Of a stretch of DNA of 64,000 nt, positions 45,423 through 56,333 are shown piece after piece. The position numbers and the translations under genes were made by a program. Origin of the DNA: Pseudovirgaria hyperparasitica. Lineage: Eukaryota; Ascomycota; Dothideomycetes; Acrospermales; Acrospermaceae. Positions within the stretch are counted from its first letter, which is position 1; each line of letters starts with the position of its first letter. Below the pieces are notes generated by a model. That model did no database searches and was not told the DNA's origin. It saw nothing but the letters and a program-made list of their open reading frames with translations. Location of the stretch: positions 186,001-250,000 of the forward strand of contig NW_022985555.1 of NCBI RefSeq assembly GCF_010093815.1, in the 5' to 3' direction.

Positions 45423-47061
45423 ATGCCCGAGAAAACTGATCTGGAGATGGCCGTAAGGATGTCAGACGAGCTACCTCTAGACCTTGAACAGCTTAGCGAA
45501 AAGTCTGGCTACATACTTGATGAAGAGGTGCTACGACAAACACATAGCATCAGTCCAGATGTAGAAATCAAGAAATCGTCGAATGGACTAGTCCTGATTC
45601 CACAACCGACAGACTCACCACGGGATCCGCTCAACTGGCCAAGACAGAAAAAGATGACAATTTTATTCATGCTTGGATGTTGCGCATTCACTGCGGACTA
45701 TTCAGCAGCTACGGGAGCTTCAGCGTTAATTCCACAGGCCGAAGAATGGAATATCACGCCTGATACTGTTAATCATGCGACCGCTGGGAATACATTCATG
45801 CTTGGTACGTTAGCATTTGCGATTAATGTACACGCAGCTAACCTACATACTAAAAGGTGCTGGTGGTGTGGTCGCCGTATGGCTCAGCTACTACCTGGGA
45901 CGTGTCCCCGTGCTACTTTACTTCTCTTTACTTTCAGCTGCCACGGCGGTATGGTCGGCGAATGCTCAAAGTTTCGAGTCCTACATGGCTTCTAGAATCC
46001 TCAATGGCTTTTTCGCTGTTGCAGCAGCAGCAGGTGGTCTCATGATCATCAATGACATTTTTTACTTTCATGAGCGGGCTAGGATGATCAATCTCTGGTC
46101 AACGATGCTCATCCTGTCCCCTTTCCTCGGGCCATGCTTCATGGCGGCCATTGTTGACACGCACAGCTGGAGAGACGGTATGTGGCTTAACTTTGCAATC
46201 ATCTCAGGAACCCTAGTGGCAGTAGTTCTAATCGGCGACGAGTCCTACTATCCTCGCTCTGTCCCCATACACAGCATTCCAAACATTCAAGGAGACTCCC
46301 GATATATGCGACTATTAGGTGTCAGCCAAGTACGCACCAGGTACACGTCAACATCTCTCATGGGCGCAGCTATTCGCCCTATGAGAACGATCTTGAAACC
46401 ACCAGTGATCATAATCTGCTTGTATTACTTCTTTGACTTCGGTTGGACCATCGCAAACAACACCACTATCTCTGTTTTTGCAATTCCAGGCTACAACCTA
46501 CGCCCCAGCGGTCTGGCAGCGCTCTACGTCGCGCCAATAGTCGGCGCCATCATCGGTATGGCATCTGGCCATTTCCTCTTTGATATCACTGGCAAGCTAT
46601 ATGCGAAGCGTAATGGTGGACGCCTCGAGCCCGAGTCTCGCCTGTTGCCTCTTTGGCTTGTCCTGCCGACTAAGATTATTGGATACAACCTCATCGGCTC
46701 TGCTCTAGAGCATCGCTGGAATATCTATGTGCTTGCCGTGGGTTGGGGTCTGCATAATTTCTCAACGATCTTCACCACGTCTGCAGTGTCAGCGTATGTC
46801 GCGGATGCGTATCCAGCCGTATCCGGGGAGTCGGCTGCGTGGCTAAATTTTGCACGAGCACTCGGTGGGTTTATCGTTGGGTATGTGCAGATCTCGTGGG
46901 CGGAGAGTTCAGGAACTCAAGTGGAGTATGGTATTCAGAGCGCGATAATGGGAGCTGCCTTTGTGTTTTTTGTCGTTCCGTTGCAGATCTGGGGGAGGAC
47001 ATTGAGGCATAGGTTCGGACCGGTGAAGCTGGAGCATGAAGTGCACAGGCAAAATAATTGA
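45423..47061 (+). CDS. Major facilitator superfamily transporter (DHA1-like exporter)
   Basis: Two exons (45423-45804, 45857-47061) with a 52-nt intron make 528 residues. A hydrophilic N-terminus of about 75 residues ends in the DPLNWPRQKK motif typical of fungal drug:H+ antiporter families, followed by about 12 hydrophobic segments. The first begins TILFMLGCCAFTADY; others are GAGGVVAVWLSYYLG, LWSTMLILSPFLGPCF (a motif C-like stretch) and GLAALYVAPIVGAIIGM. The loop between TM6 and TM7 is about 60 residues. Substrate unknown; export of toxic compounds or metabolites is the usual role. The splice restores the G-A-G-G-V start of TM2. Located between the epoxide hydrolase and the phosphatase gene. 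Confidence 0.9.
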
Positions 47062-48153
47062 ATATACAAAGAGCGAAGGATCGAGCCATATCTAAAACAT
47101 TCATTGTGTTTAAAGTATCGAGAAAGCTGGATTCAGATCAAAGCAATTGCGTAGAATATGTTGGCATTACAAGACACGCATTATGTGAGCATCATAACTG
47201 CTTCAGGTAACAACATGTGTGACATTCCAGCTCTTGATGCTCATCGCTACTCATACCCAAGAAGTGGATGGACTTTTGTGTGGCCTTCATCTACAATCGA
47301 ACAACCATGCTAATCAATCCACTCACTGATACCCGTAAATCACTGGATAGGCGTCCACAAAAGAAAGGTTGTTTATGCACGTAGTTCCTTGCAGCCATAA
47401 CGCTACTTGATCACACGAGATTGTCGTCATCATATTAGCATGGAGAACCTAATGGCCTGGTCCACAAAACATCCACACCTTCGATTCAGCACCGATGACA
47501 AAGCTGAGAGTGAACATGTCGAGATTCTGACCTCCCTTTACACTTCGATTTCGGTGCCTTATTCCGCCTTAATCGCGAATATAATAGATCAAATTGTGTC
47601 GACCTCTTACATATACGACCCTGGCGGACAGGAAGGGTTGGAATTGAACAGCATATCTTCAAGTAACGAGTTTATCTCTCAGCACTTATTGTATCCTTAG
47701 CGTTCTACACGCACCAGAACCAAATAATCATACACACACGATAGGGTGCGAACATTGGACCACAATGGGTAAGTAGGTGACACAAAAATTTTAATGAATG
47801 TATCAGTATAGCATTGCCACATCCACCGATATGAGGGGATTCTAATTTGGGCTCTGATACACCCGAAAGAAGGTCAAATGCTTACATATAAGTGACTCGA
47901 GTTATGTCTGATTTACATATAATACTGGGGAGATTACACGAGGATTAGGTATCTACTGATGAAAGGACTCACCGAGTAGGAAATGATGTTCACGGACTTT
48001 TGTCACACTCCACTATTGCTAAACATAACATGCAGCATCTTGATTGGTCGTTAGCAAAATGCACTTCGGACGTCCGCCGTGACATCCACTCCTTAACCTC
48101 CAAAGCATAACTCGCGATGGACTCCACGGATCTTCTTTCGTCCTTCAGCTACG
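47062..48153. other. Intergenic region of 1.1 kb
   Basis: An 87-codon frame at 47440-47700 (starting MENLMAWSTK) has no recognisable motif. Otherwise no feature. Confidence 0.5.
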
Positions 48154-49106
48154 ATGTCGAACTGTCTTCCGTCTCCTTTCATTACTCTCGCTGGGATCCA
48201 CAACCTGCGACCTCTACCCACCCTTGAATTACCCCACCACCCCGCCTCGTCGCGCTCAAACCCAATCACTCTCAAGCCAAGTACAATATGGCGTTCTGCA
48301 GAGCCTTACAAGGCCGATCCCGAGGAGTTAAAGAAGCTGGGTATCAAGTATGTGTTTGACCTGCGCAGCAAGCCAGAGTTCGATATGGCCGAGCATGGCC
48401 TAGGATGGGCTGCGCATCCCGCTGAGGGTATTGAACGGATCTGGGTTCCAATTTTCGAGGATGAGGGCTACAACCCAGAGAGATTGGCGGAGAGATTCAT
48501 GAAGTACATGAGCGAGGGCAAAAAGGTACACCTGGCCCATCATGCACTTACCAGTCCGATGCAGCACGCACCTGTAACAAAGCCTCACTAATACTTCATT
48601 ACACTCAGGGCTTTCCCCAAGCATATCTCGAATTCCTCCTTGCGGCCGGACCTGCATATGCGAGGATATTCTCACAGCTTGCCTCCGACTCATCGACTGG
48701 CATCCTCGTGCACTGCACTGCGGGCAAAGACCGTACGGGTGTCTTCGTTGCGCTGCTTCTCTCACTTCTCGGCGCGACCGATGATGCCATTGCTGATGAA
48801 TATGCGCTCACTGATATCGGCCTCGCAGAGCTGCGCCCGGGCTATGAGGCGACGATCTGGAAGAATCTGCAAGCGCGAAATCCGGAACTTGTGAAAGAAA
48901 AGGGACCGGAGAAGGCGCTGGAAGGCGTGCGGAGGAGTACTGGGTCGCAGAGGGAGAATATGTTATGGACGTTGGAACTGTTGAAGGAGCGGTGGGAGAG
49001 TGCGGAGGGGTGGCTGAGGAAGGAGTGTGGGTTTTCAGGTGAGCAAATCATGGCTTTGAGGGAGGGTCTAACAATGGATGGAGATGCGAAGGCAAGTTTG
49101 CTTTAA
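48154..49106 (+). CDS. Tyrosine-phosphatase-like protein (Y_phosphatase3 family)
   Basis: Two exons (48154-48525, 48609-49106) encode 289 residues. The N-terminal SPFITLAGIHNLRPL and ITLKPSTIWRSAEPY segments, then GIKYVFDLRSKPE, are the early beta strands of this family (RS(A/G) motif). Exon 2 supplies the active-site loop HCTAGKDRTG with Cys about 160 and Arg about 166, then the helices DEYALTDIGL and WLRKECGFSG. Related fungal and bacterial enzymes act on phosphotyrosine or phosphoinositides. No signal peptide. The start could be preceded by another small exon, since a frame with MDSTDLLSSF opens 37 bp upstream. Confidence 0.9.
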
Positions 49107-49617
49107 AGTGGAAAGGCCGATTTGATATAAATACATGCGCCCAAGTGTATATACCTTGTAGGAGTACATTAATGCGGACTTTACTGCAACAAGGCCTGGT
49201 TTTGCATCTCCCATTCCATATTTCCGAGTCCGAGAGACCATACATTGTTTAACATAGTGTGACGTTGTGCTCTGCTTCACTTGTACGATACAATGCACGT
49301 GAAATGGGAAATTATCGTAGCTCAAATGCACATCAATTCTTGCAGAAATGGTGCATAAAACGTCGTTGATATTCGGTCAGACGGCTGAATGGTTCCAAGA
49401 AACATTCACCAAGTCTTTCGAGAAGAAAGCGGGATTCAGATATCAAAGGGGCGGAACGTCAGGGATTCAGACCTCCTCCTACATATGCTATTGTTTGGAC
49501 CTTCGATTTCCGTTTCCCAAATATTGCATTTAGATGTTTCGGCGTTGCTTATCAACTACCCTTAGTCACACAAATATTACTAGTCTGCCCATCTCCATAT
49601 ACAACAAACAATATATA
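49107..49617. other. Convergent intergenic region
   Basis: About 510 bp between the 3' ends of the phosphatase and dehydrogenase genes; nothing recognised. Confidence 0.55.
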
Positions 49618-51059
49618 TCATTGTACATAGGCTTTCAACACTGCCGCTTCACCAATATCTCCACCAAACCTCATCCTCACACCCAAAAATGCGCCCAAAA
49701 CGGCATTGCCCAGAAACAGCGGCATCTTCAGATCCTGCGCCGCACCCACAACCTCTGCCAAATCTGTCACTACGGTATCAAGGTTGTGCGTGCATACGCC
49801 CATCCAATTCTTTTCATTTCCACTCAACCCTCTGATCATCAGCTTCCCCACATCACGTAAACTGTGACTGCCACCGGCGGCATCAACGGCCAAGCCGTAA
49901 AGCTGGTCTAAAGGGATGCCGAGATGGCGTGCGAACGAGAGTGCTTCGGCGGCGGCGAGGAGGTGTATATTTGTGAGGAGGGTAATTACGAGGTTGGTGC
50001 GCTTATTCACTTCGTCTTCGCTCAGCCATGATTGCGGAGTTTGAGAAAGGGAAGTGTTGTGGTAGATGCGTAGCACGCCGGCGTCGTCGTGAGGTCCATA
50101 CCCCTGATTCAGTGCGGAGAAGTAGACTTGTTCGGCGAGGGAGCTGAGTGGGACTGGAAATGTAGTGGCTCGAGCTTGTGATGTAACAATACACTGGAGA
50201 CGTGGTAGTCAGATAGGGGTAAAGAGTGAAAAGGAAGGGGTACATACGACATCTTTGAGGATAATTGTCAACGCACTAACACCAGGATAGTAATCTTCGT
50301 TCAACATCCTGGTCGTCCGATTCTCCCACATCCAACTCCATGCCGCACTCCCGTTCACCCTCTCTACCACTATTCTCGGATCTAGGCCCAGCTTCACAGC
50401 CAATCCCATGCCTTCGCTCGCGGCCAGTATGTGGATTGCGGCAAGTACTTGGTGCACCATCTTCATGTTGCTGCCCTGACCGATGCCACCGTCAACGATA
50501 AAGAGCTTGTTCTCGCCGGACATCTCTTTGAGGAGCCACTGTCCTTTGGCAATTGCTTCAGGCGATGCACCAGCCATAATTGTTAAAGTGCCATTGACCG
50601 CGCGCGCGGCACCACCGGAGACCGGACAGTCGATTAAAGAGATGTCGGAACGACCTAGTTGTTGCAGTTGCTGTGCGACGGATTGAGCGTATGTTGCCGG
50701 GACAGTGGAACAGAGAAGGAGAGTTGCTCCATTCGGTAGACCTTCCAAGTACATCAGCGTCGCAACATCATAAGTTCTGCCACATTACACTGACCTTTGA
50801 TGATGGGTTTTGCGTCGTCGAAAATAGCAGATTGTGCTTGTTGTGCGGTTGCTACCATGCAGATATAGAAGTCGTTTCCTTCTGCAGACTCTTGTAGTGT
50901 TGCTACTGGGACTCCACCAGCTTGTTCGAAGCGATCTAAAGATGCTTGGGATATATCAAAGCCTTTCACTATATATCCCCGTTCCACGAAATGTGTGGCC
51001 ATGCCAAAGCCCATAGCTCCTAGCCCACAAAAGCCTATCGACGGCTTGGTAGTAGACAT
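49618..51059 (-). CDS. L-threonate/3-hydroxyisobutyrate dehydrogenase-like enzyme with two C-terminal domains
   Basis: Three minus-strand exons (51059-50795, 50741-50248, 50193-49618), introns of 53 and 54 nt, 444 residues. The NAD motif GFCGLGAMGFGMA (about 9-21) opens the Rossmann domain. The substrate signature DCPVSGGAARAVNGTL (about 127-142) and the catalytic Lys in GSNMKMVHQ (Lys about 182) follow, then the helical domain with WSWMWENR. Exon 3 adds a second domain of the same helical type (NLVITLLTNIHLLAAAEAL, then VDAAGGSHSLRD), so the layout is NAD-binding plus two helical tails, about 140 residues longer than bacterial LtnD. In bacteria LtnD oxidises L-threonate in four-carbon acid-sugar breakdown. 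The neighbour transcribed away from it is a class II aldolase, the partner type in that pathway. The exact substrate is inferred. Confidence 0.9.
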
Positions 51060-51460
51060 TATCAATCAATAGGCCAAGCTTGTAAGCAATTGTTGAACTC
51101 CATGGTGGATGAGAGCATTGAGCCATTATGTACCTGGCCTCACAGTGTGATCGTAATAGTCGCAGTAAGTACCTCACGATTACACACCGGATAGAAAGCC
51201 GCGCTGCGGGGATATGTGGACCATTTAGCCAAAAGCGGGGCAGGTAGTTATCCCCACATTCCATTTAAAGGGAAGTCGAACTGATTAGTCATAGGTTGAA
51301 CTCTCGTCCATGGATGATTTATCTGGTGCTTACGAGCCCAGGGTAAGCCGTGACCGTTCACCCTGTCAGGGGTCCACCACAGCACCTCGGAGAAGTCGCC
51401 GATGGGCCACTAAAGTTTATGCTTGCTTATGATAAATAGATCTGTTCTCCGGTGGGCAGA
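51060..51460. promoter_or_regulatory. Shared divergent promoter with three CreA-type motifs
   Basis: The 401 bp between the two divergent start codons. The consensus SYGGRG for the carbon-repression regulator CreA occurs as GCGGGG at 51206-51211, GCGGGG at 51235-51240 and, on the other strand, GTGGGG at 51252-51257. About 1.6 matches would be expected by chance in this length on both strands, so it is the clustering within 52 bp that is suggestive. Confidence 0.45.
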
Positions 51461-52387
51461 ATGAGCATTCACGACTCTGACGCCATCAATTGGTCCGAAA
51501 CTGAGATAATCGAAATCAACATGGTGAATCCCGGTATGAAGCATAATCGCGCGCTCAAGATCCTCAACGATGCCGCGGCTGGTGGATACGGCATACCATC
51601 CATGTGTTGCTACAACGTCGAAGGAATCATCGCGACCATTCGGGCCGCCGAAGCGAAACGCTCTCCGGCTATGATCCTATTGTTTCCATGGGCAGTACAA
51701 TACGCAGACTCTTTACTTGTCCATCTCGCCGCTGAAGCATGTTCGAAAGCCAAGGTCCCTGTTACGTTACACATGGACCATGCGCAAGATCCAGAGATGA
51801 TCAAACGAGCGGCTGATATGGGTGGTTTTGATAGCATCATGGTCGACATGAGCCATTACGACAAGGAGGAGAATCTGAGGTTGACGCATGAATTGACCGA
51901 GTACTGTCATGCACGAGGGATCGCCACGGAAGCTGAGCCAGGTCGAATCGAAGGGGGCGAGGATGGTGTGAGCGATACGGCAGACCTTGAGGGAGTCTTA
52001 ACGACACCAGAAGAAGCGAGAGAGTTCGTCGATACTGGAATCGATTGGTTAGCCCCGGCATTTGGCAACGTCCACGGCTCGTATGGACCGCGTGGAATTC
52101 AGCTCGAGTACGAAAGGCTGGACGGTATCAACAAAGAGGTTGGCAAAGAAGTTCGATTAGCCCTTCATGGAGCCGATCCCTTCACCATGGAAATTTTCCA
52201 AAGGTGTATCGGTCATGGGATTTCGAAGATCAACATAAATAAGGTAATGAACAATGAGGTAATGAACGTGTGGAAGGAGAAAGCCGGCACGGCGCCACTC
52301 ACGAGTGTGATAGAAGAAGGTACTAATAATATGCAAAAGGCCGTCGAGAGGTGTATGGACATGCTCGGATCGACTGGAAAAGCTTGA
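51461..52387 (+). CDS. Class II (zinc) fructose-bisphosphate aldolase-family enzyme
   Basis: A single exon of 308 residues from the ATG at 51461 (MSIHDSDAINW). It has YGIPSMCCYNVEGI near the start, then the catalytic Asp and first zinc His in HMDHAQD (Asp106, His107), the loop EAEPGRIEGGEDG, the zinc His in FGNVHGSYG (about 205) and the third in LHGADP (about 236), followed by GISKININ, the phosphate-binding strand. It is closer to the gatY/kbaY and ketose-bisphosphate aldolase branch than to the glycolytic enzyme. Divergent from the LtnD-like dehydrogenase, it may cleave the phosphorylated acid sugar to dihydroxyacetone phosphate. The kinase needed in between is not in this window. Confidence 0.93.
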   Translation: MSIHDSDAINWSETEIIEINMVNPGMKHNRALKILNDAAAGGYGIPSMCCYNVEGIIATIRAAEAKRSPAMILLFPWAVQYADSLLVHLAAEACSKAKVPVTLHMDHAQDPEMIKRAADMGGFDSIMVDMSHYDKEENLRLTHELTEYCHARGIATEAEPGRIEGGEDGVSDTADLEGVLTTPEEAREFVDTGIDWLAPAFGNVHGSYGPRGIQLEYERLDGINKEVGKEVRLALHGADPFTMEIFQRCIGHGISKININKVMNNEVMNVWKEKAGTAPLTSVIEEGTNNMQKAVERCMDMLGSTGKA

Positions 52388-52658
52388 GGGACAAAACGCA
52401 TGGTATGGTGCGGGCCTGAGTACAAAGAAGATTTGATATCATGGCAATTTTAGGGTCTAGAACTGGTATTCAACTGAAATGCAATGTTTGTCTGAGATCG
52501 GTTTGAAAGGGTCGACGTTCGTAGCTAATACCCGTACGGGAGTAAGGTAAATGACGCCACGCAAAACAACAACCTAAAAGCGCGACCAAAGCTGATGAGT
52601 GGGACCCTAGAGAAATAGACACATGTAAAATGAATTGTAGGGCACAGCGTTCCTTCAA

Positions 52659-53258
52659 TCAACCATGGCGGCGCTTCTTCGATGCGCCTCCTGATGATGC
52701 CTCAATCATGCCGGTCAGTCCGTCGTAGTCGACCGTCTCGATGCCGTTCTTCTCGATAGCATCCAGCTTTTTCTGGCCTGCATCGATGCCCAGTACGACC
52801 AAGTTGACGGCCTTTGTGATGGAACTGACAGTTGATCCACCATGCTCCTGAATGACAGTCTGGATTTGTGTGCGTGTATAGCCTTCGATCGTGCCCGTGA
52901 CGCAGACAACCTTGCCACTCAATGCGTCCTTTGATCCTACTGGAGTTTCAACAGTAGGACCCGTAGCATTTGAGGGCTTCGCAGCTGCAGTAGTCTTCTT
53001 CGGTTTGGCTTCTGCGGTTTTCTTGGTGGAGGTAGTCCTCTTTGATGGGGCTACTTGCTGGAGCGGCCATATGTCCACAACGATCTTCGTTTCGCCAGTG
53101 ATTTCCAGGGATCCATCCTTGCGTTTCTTTGTCGAATCTGGTTTCTGGCCATCTTCGGCACTGAGTTCTTCGGCGCCAGAATTCGCGGCAGCGAGTGTAG
53201 AGTAGATGGAATTAATCTCACCATCTGCCATGACGACATATACGCTGCCTCCGGCCAT
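52659..53258 (-). CDS. BRCT-domain protein
   Basis: A single minus-strand exon of 199 residues. An N-terminal segment (MAGGSVYVVMADGEINSIYSTL, kept as a beta-rich block) is followed by a Lys/Thr/Ala-rich linker and a C-terminal BRCT domain (about 112-190): LSGKVVCVTGTIEGY, then IQEHGGSTVSSITKAVNLVV, then AIEKNGIETVDYDGLTGMI. It resembles the BRCT of DNA ligase, RFC1 or PARP-like proteins, with the K-V-x-V-T-G start. The extreme C-terminus KKRRHG is a possible nuclear signal. Likely a DNA-repair or replication accessory protein; the exact role is unknown. The first 90 residues do not match a domain I can name. Confidence 0.85.
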   Translation of the reverse strand: MAGGSVYVVMADGEINSIYSTLAAANSGAEELSAEDGQKPDSTKKRKDGSLEITGETKIVVDIWPLQQVAPSKRTTSTKKTAEAKPKKTTAAAKPSNATGPTVETPVGSKDALSGKVVCVTGTIEGYTRTQIQTVIQEHGGSTVSSITKAVNLVVLGIDAGQKKLDAIEKNGIETVDYDGLTGMIEASSGGASKKRRHG

Positions 53259-53994
53259 CGTGATAGTCTATTTGGTACTAGTGCTGGGAGCCCGAGAAAG
53301 GTCGTTGTGCAGGCAACTGACAGACGCTTGACTCTTGAGACCTGAGCGAAAGAAGGGATGAGAGATACCAAACGACAGAGCAAAGAAGATGTGTTGGCTT
53401 TATGTAACTCTACTACGCGTTCTGCGCGTAAGATTCTAAAGGTTTGCTGCCTGGAGCACGCGCTCACGTGTCAGGCGACCAGGTAACTGCTGACTGATTG
53501 CAGCCTTTCGTTCATCAAGCATGATGGACTGAATCCTACAAGAATCTTAATCTTCTGAAAGAAAGATAGACGTCTCTTCCCATGCCATCGAAAATTCCTG
53601 TCAATCGCAGCGACATGATGCGCCTCCGAGTCTAGACTGTGAACGCGATTTGACAATTCGAACACTGTACCAATGTATCTACTCAAATCATCATGTCCGC
53701 TATCTCAAAGCCTGTGCAGCGATCGGAAGAGGTGATTCGTTACTCGACTCTCGGAAACTAATTAGCGTATGCTATCCTGTGTGTGGTTGTGCCGAGGAGC
53801 AGTTCGTTCAAGCGCAAGCGCGAATCGTATCCACAGCTAGCTAAACATGACGTCGCTCTACGCCATAATGTAGAGTAGATATAAACCCTTCGCGCCCATT
53901 GATTTATGTCGATTCGCCTATAGCTTTCATCCGAAACTTGGGTGTATAAAAATCAAACTCCGACGTCCAAACTCAAACCCTCAGATTTATCGCT
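53259..53994. promoter_or_regulatory. Divergent intergenic region
   Basis: About 740 bp between the starts of the BRCT gene and the MAPEG gene. Contains no recognised gene. Confidence 0.5.
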
Positions 53995-54653
53995 ATGGCA
54001 GCCTCTATTCTTGATACAACTCGTAATCTTGTAAGTACTCAGTCTTTTCAAGGCAGTGAGCTCCAATTGGACCCCTAACTAATTTTCCAGTCTCTATACA
54101 CCATACCAGCGGCGTGGGTTCTCAGTATTGCGCCGCATTTCTATGCTGCCAGTCTCGGAAAGTTTGATAACAAAGTATGTGGGAATCGAGCATGGAACTG
54201 TGGGGATCTATGTACTGATCACCTTCAAGCAACCTCGCACGTACACGAAGGATAGCGAGAGTGACCAGTCCATAGACAAGGCTACCAAGTCCACAATTAT
54301 CCGTGCTGAAGGCGCACAGCAGAACGGCTTCGAGAACATTGGTCTCTTTGCTGCTGCTGTTGTCATTGGAAATGTCGCGAAGTTGGACAACTACACTCTG
54401 AATATACTCAGCGGGAGCTACTTGGCCAGCCGTGTTGTGTACAACTTGGCGTACATCAATGGCACCACGGATACCATTGGTAAGTTTGGCTCACCTTCTG
54501 ATATGTTGCTTGTATTCCTTGGCACTTTAATTTGCAACTGCTGGCTAACAACCCCACGCAGCGACCTTGAGGACCGGAAGCTTTCTCACCGGTATCGGCA
54601 TCATCTGGACTTTATTCATCAAGAGTGGAAACATTCTCAAGAATCAATTGTAG
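53995..54653 (+). CDS. MAPEG-family membrane protein
   Basis: Four exons (53995-54030, 54091-54174, 54230-54479, 54562-54653) give 153 residues, the usual length. The joins restore SLYTIPAAWVLSIAPHFYA (TM1 of fungal MAPEG proteins), then QPRTYTKD, RAEGAQQNGFENIGLFAAAVVIG (the conserved A-x-x-N-x-x-E-N region with TM2), YLASRVVYNLAYI (TM3) and GSFLTGIGIIWTLFIKSG (TM4). The family covers microsomal glutathione transferases and eicosanoid enzymes; fungal members like this one are integral ER or plasma-membrane proteins of unproven activity. Two of the four exons are shorter than 90 nt, so automated models may merge or miss them. Confidence 0.92.
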
Positions 54654-55125
54654 GCTAACCAAGTGACTTTCTGACCGTGTATATAATGTGATCGTAAATG
54701 TGTTGTAGAGGAATGCGATGCAAAGTTTGGTGGGATGCTTCGTTCCACTCGTACTGGTCTGGCCTGGCAGAGACGATTTACTCATTGTGAGTGGCATTGT
54801 TATGTGTCAAGTATGCAGCGCCGGTGCTTATGATCCTTCTGAAATACGTCTATAATACATCCAAAATACATCTATAATGCATCTATAATACATCTACGCA
54901 CCATCTATGCACCCCGGTCCAATAGTGGCCTGAGAAACGTAGATATCTCATATCACTGCGGCCAGACCGAGTGCGGACATAGGTGGTACATATATGCGAC
55001 ATTAATGACTGCGGCTTGGGCAGACATGATTGTTTAAGGATCGGGAAATGATGTTTCTGTGGAAGTTTGGTAGATGGAAGAGTGAAAACAGATTTGTTTT
55101 CTATTCACATGAGAGATTATTTGTA
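54654..55125. other. Convergent intergenic region with a minisatellite
   Basis: About 470 bp between two 3' ends, including the six-unit 11-bp repeat at 54845-54910. Nothing else recognised. Confidence 0.6.
54845..54910. repeat. Six-copy 11-bp minisatellite
   Basis: Units TACGTCTATAA, TACATCCAAAA, TACATCTATAA, TGCATCTATAA, TACATCTACGC and ACCATCTATGC follow each other without gaps. The CATCTA core is best conserved. Confidence 0.9.
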
Positions 55126-56333
55126 TCAATTTTTCGGTGGCGAGGCACTCCTAGAGATCATTGCGTAGTCAATACCGCTCAGGTGTCTTGCTATTTTACG
55201 TACACCCACAGGTAGAATGCCGTATAGACCAATCCAACGTGCGTATAGCGGGGCTGAGATGTCACCGCTTTCACCGGCATCGACTAACTTGATAATTTCC
55301 TTTGCGATCTCTACAGGCTCAACAATGGGCGCTAGAAAATTGGACGGAGTTCTTACACCCGCAAACAGGGATGTCGACAATTGCCCCGGGCAGCACAGTA
55401 TAGTGCGTATCCATGGAGCAGATTCGTGGGTCGACAACTCGAGTTCAGCTTTGAGAGATGCATGTAGAGCGTTCAGAGCAGCTTTGGAAGCGGTATAGTC
55501 AGCTGGAAGGATTAGCATATCGAAATTCAGCCCAGAACAGTCCTGCTCACATAAATTCGCTGCACCAAGGTTTCCCAGAACACTAGAAACAGTGACAATT
55601 GTGCCGCGTCCTTCGTTCAACATGCCCGGCAAGAAGGTCTTGATTGTGTAGAAATGTGAGAGGAGGTTTGTACGCATAGTCCGCTCCACATCTTCGAAAG
55701 ATAGATCCAAAAGCGATTTGCCATTCATGACGCCAGCGTTGTTGATCAAAATGGTCGGCGTTCCAAGCTGCAATCAATTTCAGCTTGCTGCTGCTGTTAC
55801 TTTGCTTGAGTATGCTGTAGACTTACATCCTGTTCGATCTGCTTTGCCGTATCCTGTATCTGCTCACGACTTCCAACGTCACATTTGTAGTATGCAATTC
55901 CCTTTGCCTCCGCCTCTTTTCCATCTTGCACATCCAAAATTGCCACACTCGCGCCTCGCATACCATATACCTCCGCGATAAGCTGTCCCAGTCCACTACC
56001 ACCGCCTGTAATGACGATTACCTCATCCGAGAGATCGACATCGCGTGGCAGACCGTGGGCAACTCTCTTGTTGACAACGCCAAGTATCCATAGTATTGTG
56101 ATGAGTGTTGCATAAGCGATTGCGACTTTCATGGAAGTGAAATGGTACGGCGTCAACTGCGCTCTCATTGAGAGAGGCACCATCCACGCAATGAAGGGAT
56201 GTAGGAGAGACCTCTGCAGTACCGTATTGATTGTATCGATGGTCATATAATGCTGCCATGGCTTGTCGGGGGCAGTTTCGCGAAATTTGGGGGTTGCAAT
56301 TACGCGCTCTAATCGAGGGACGTCCGTCGTCAT
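55126..56333 (-). CDS. Membrane-anchored short-chain dehydrogenase (17-beta-HSD11/RDH type)
   Basis: Three minus-strand exons (56333-55827, 55767-55551, 55502-55126), introns 59 and 48 nt, 366 residues. An N-terminal extension with a hydrophobic segment (about 70-88, AIAYATLITILWILGVV) anchors the protein in the ER or lipid droplet. The Rossmann motif TGGGSGLG is at about 109-116, then NNAGVM, VSSVLG with the catalytic Ser, and YTASK (Tyr about 244, Lys about 248). The C-terminal YARWIGLYGILPVGVRKIA is again amphipathic. The layout matches animal 17-beta-HSD11 and retinol dehydrogenase 10 relatives, which act on steroids or retinoids; fungal substrates are unknown, presumably lipids. The second splice is supported by restoration of LSDYTASKAA. 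Confidence 0.92.
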
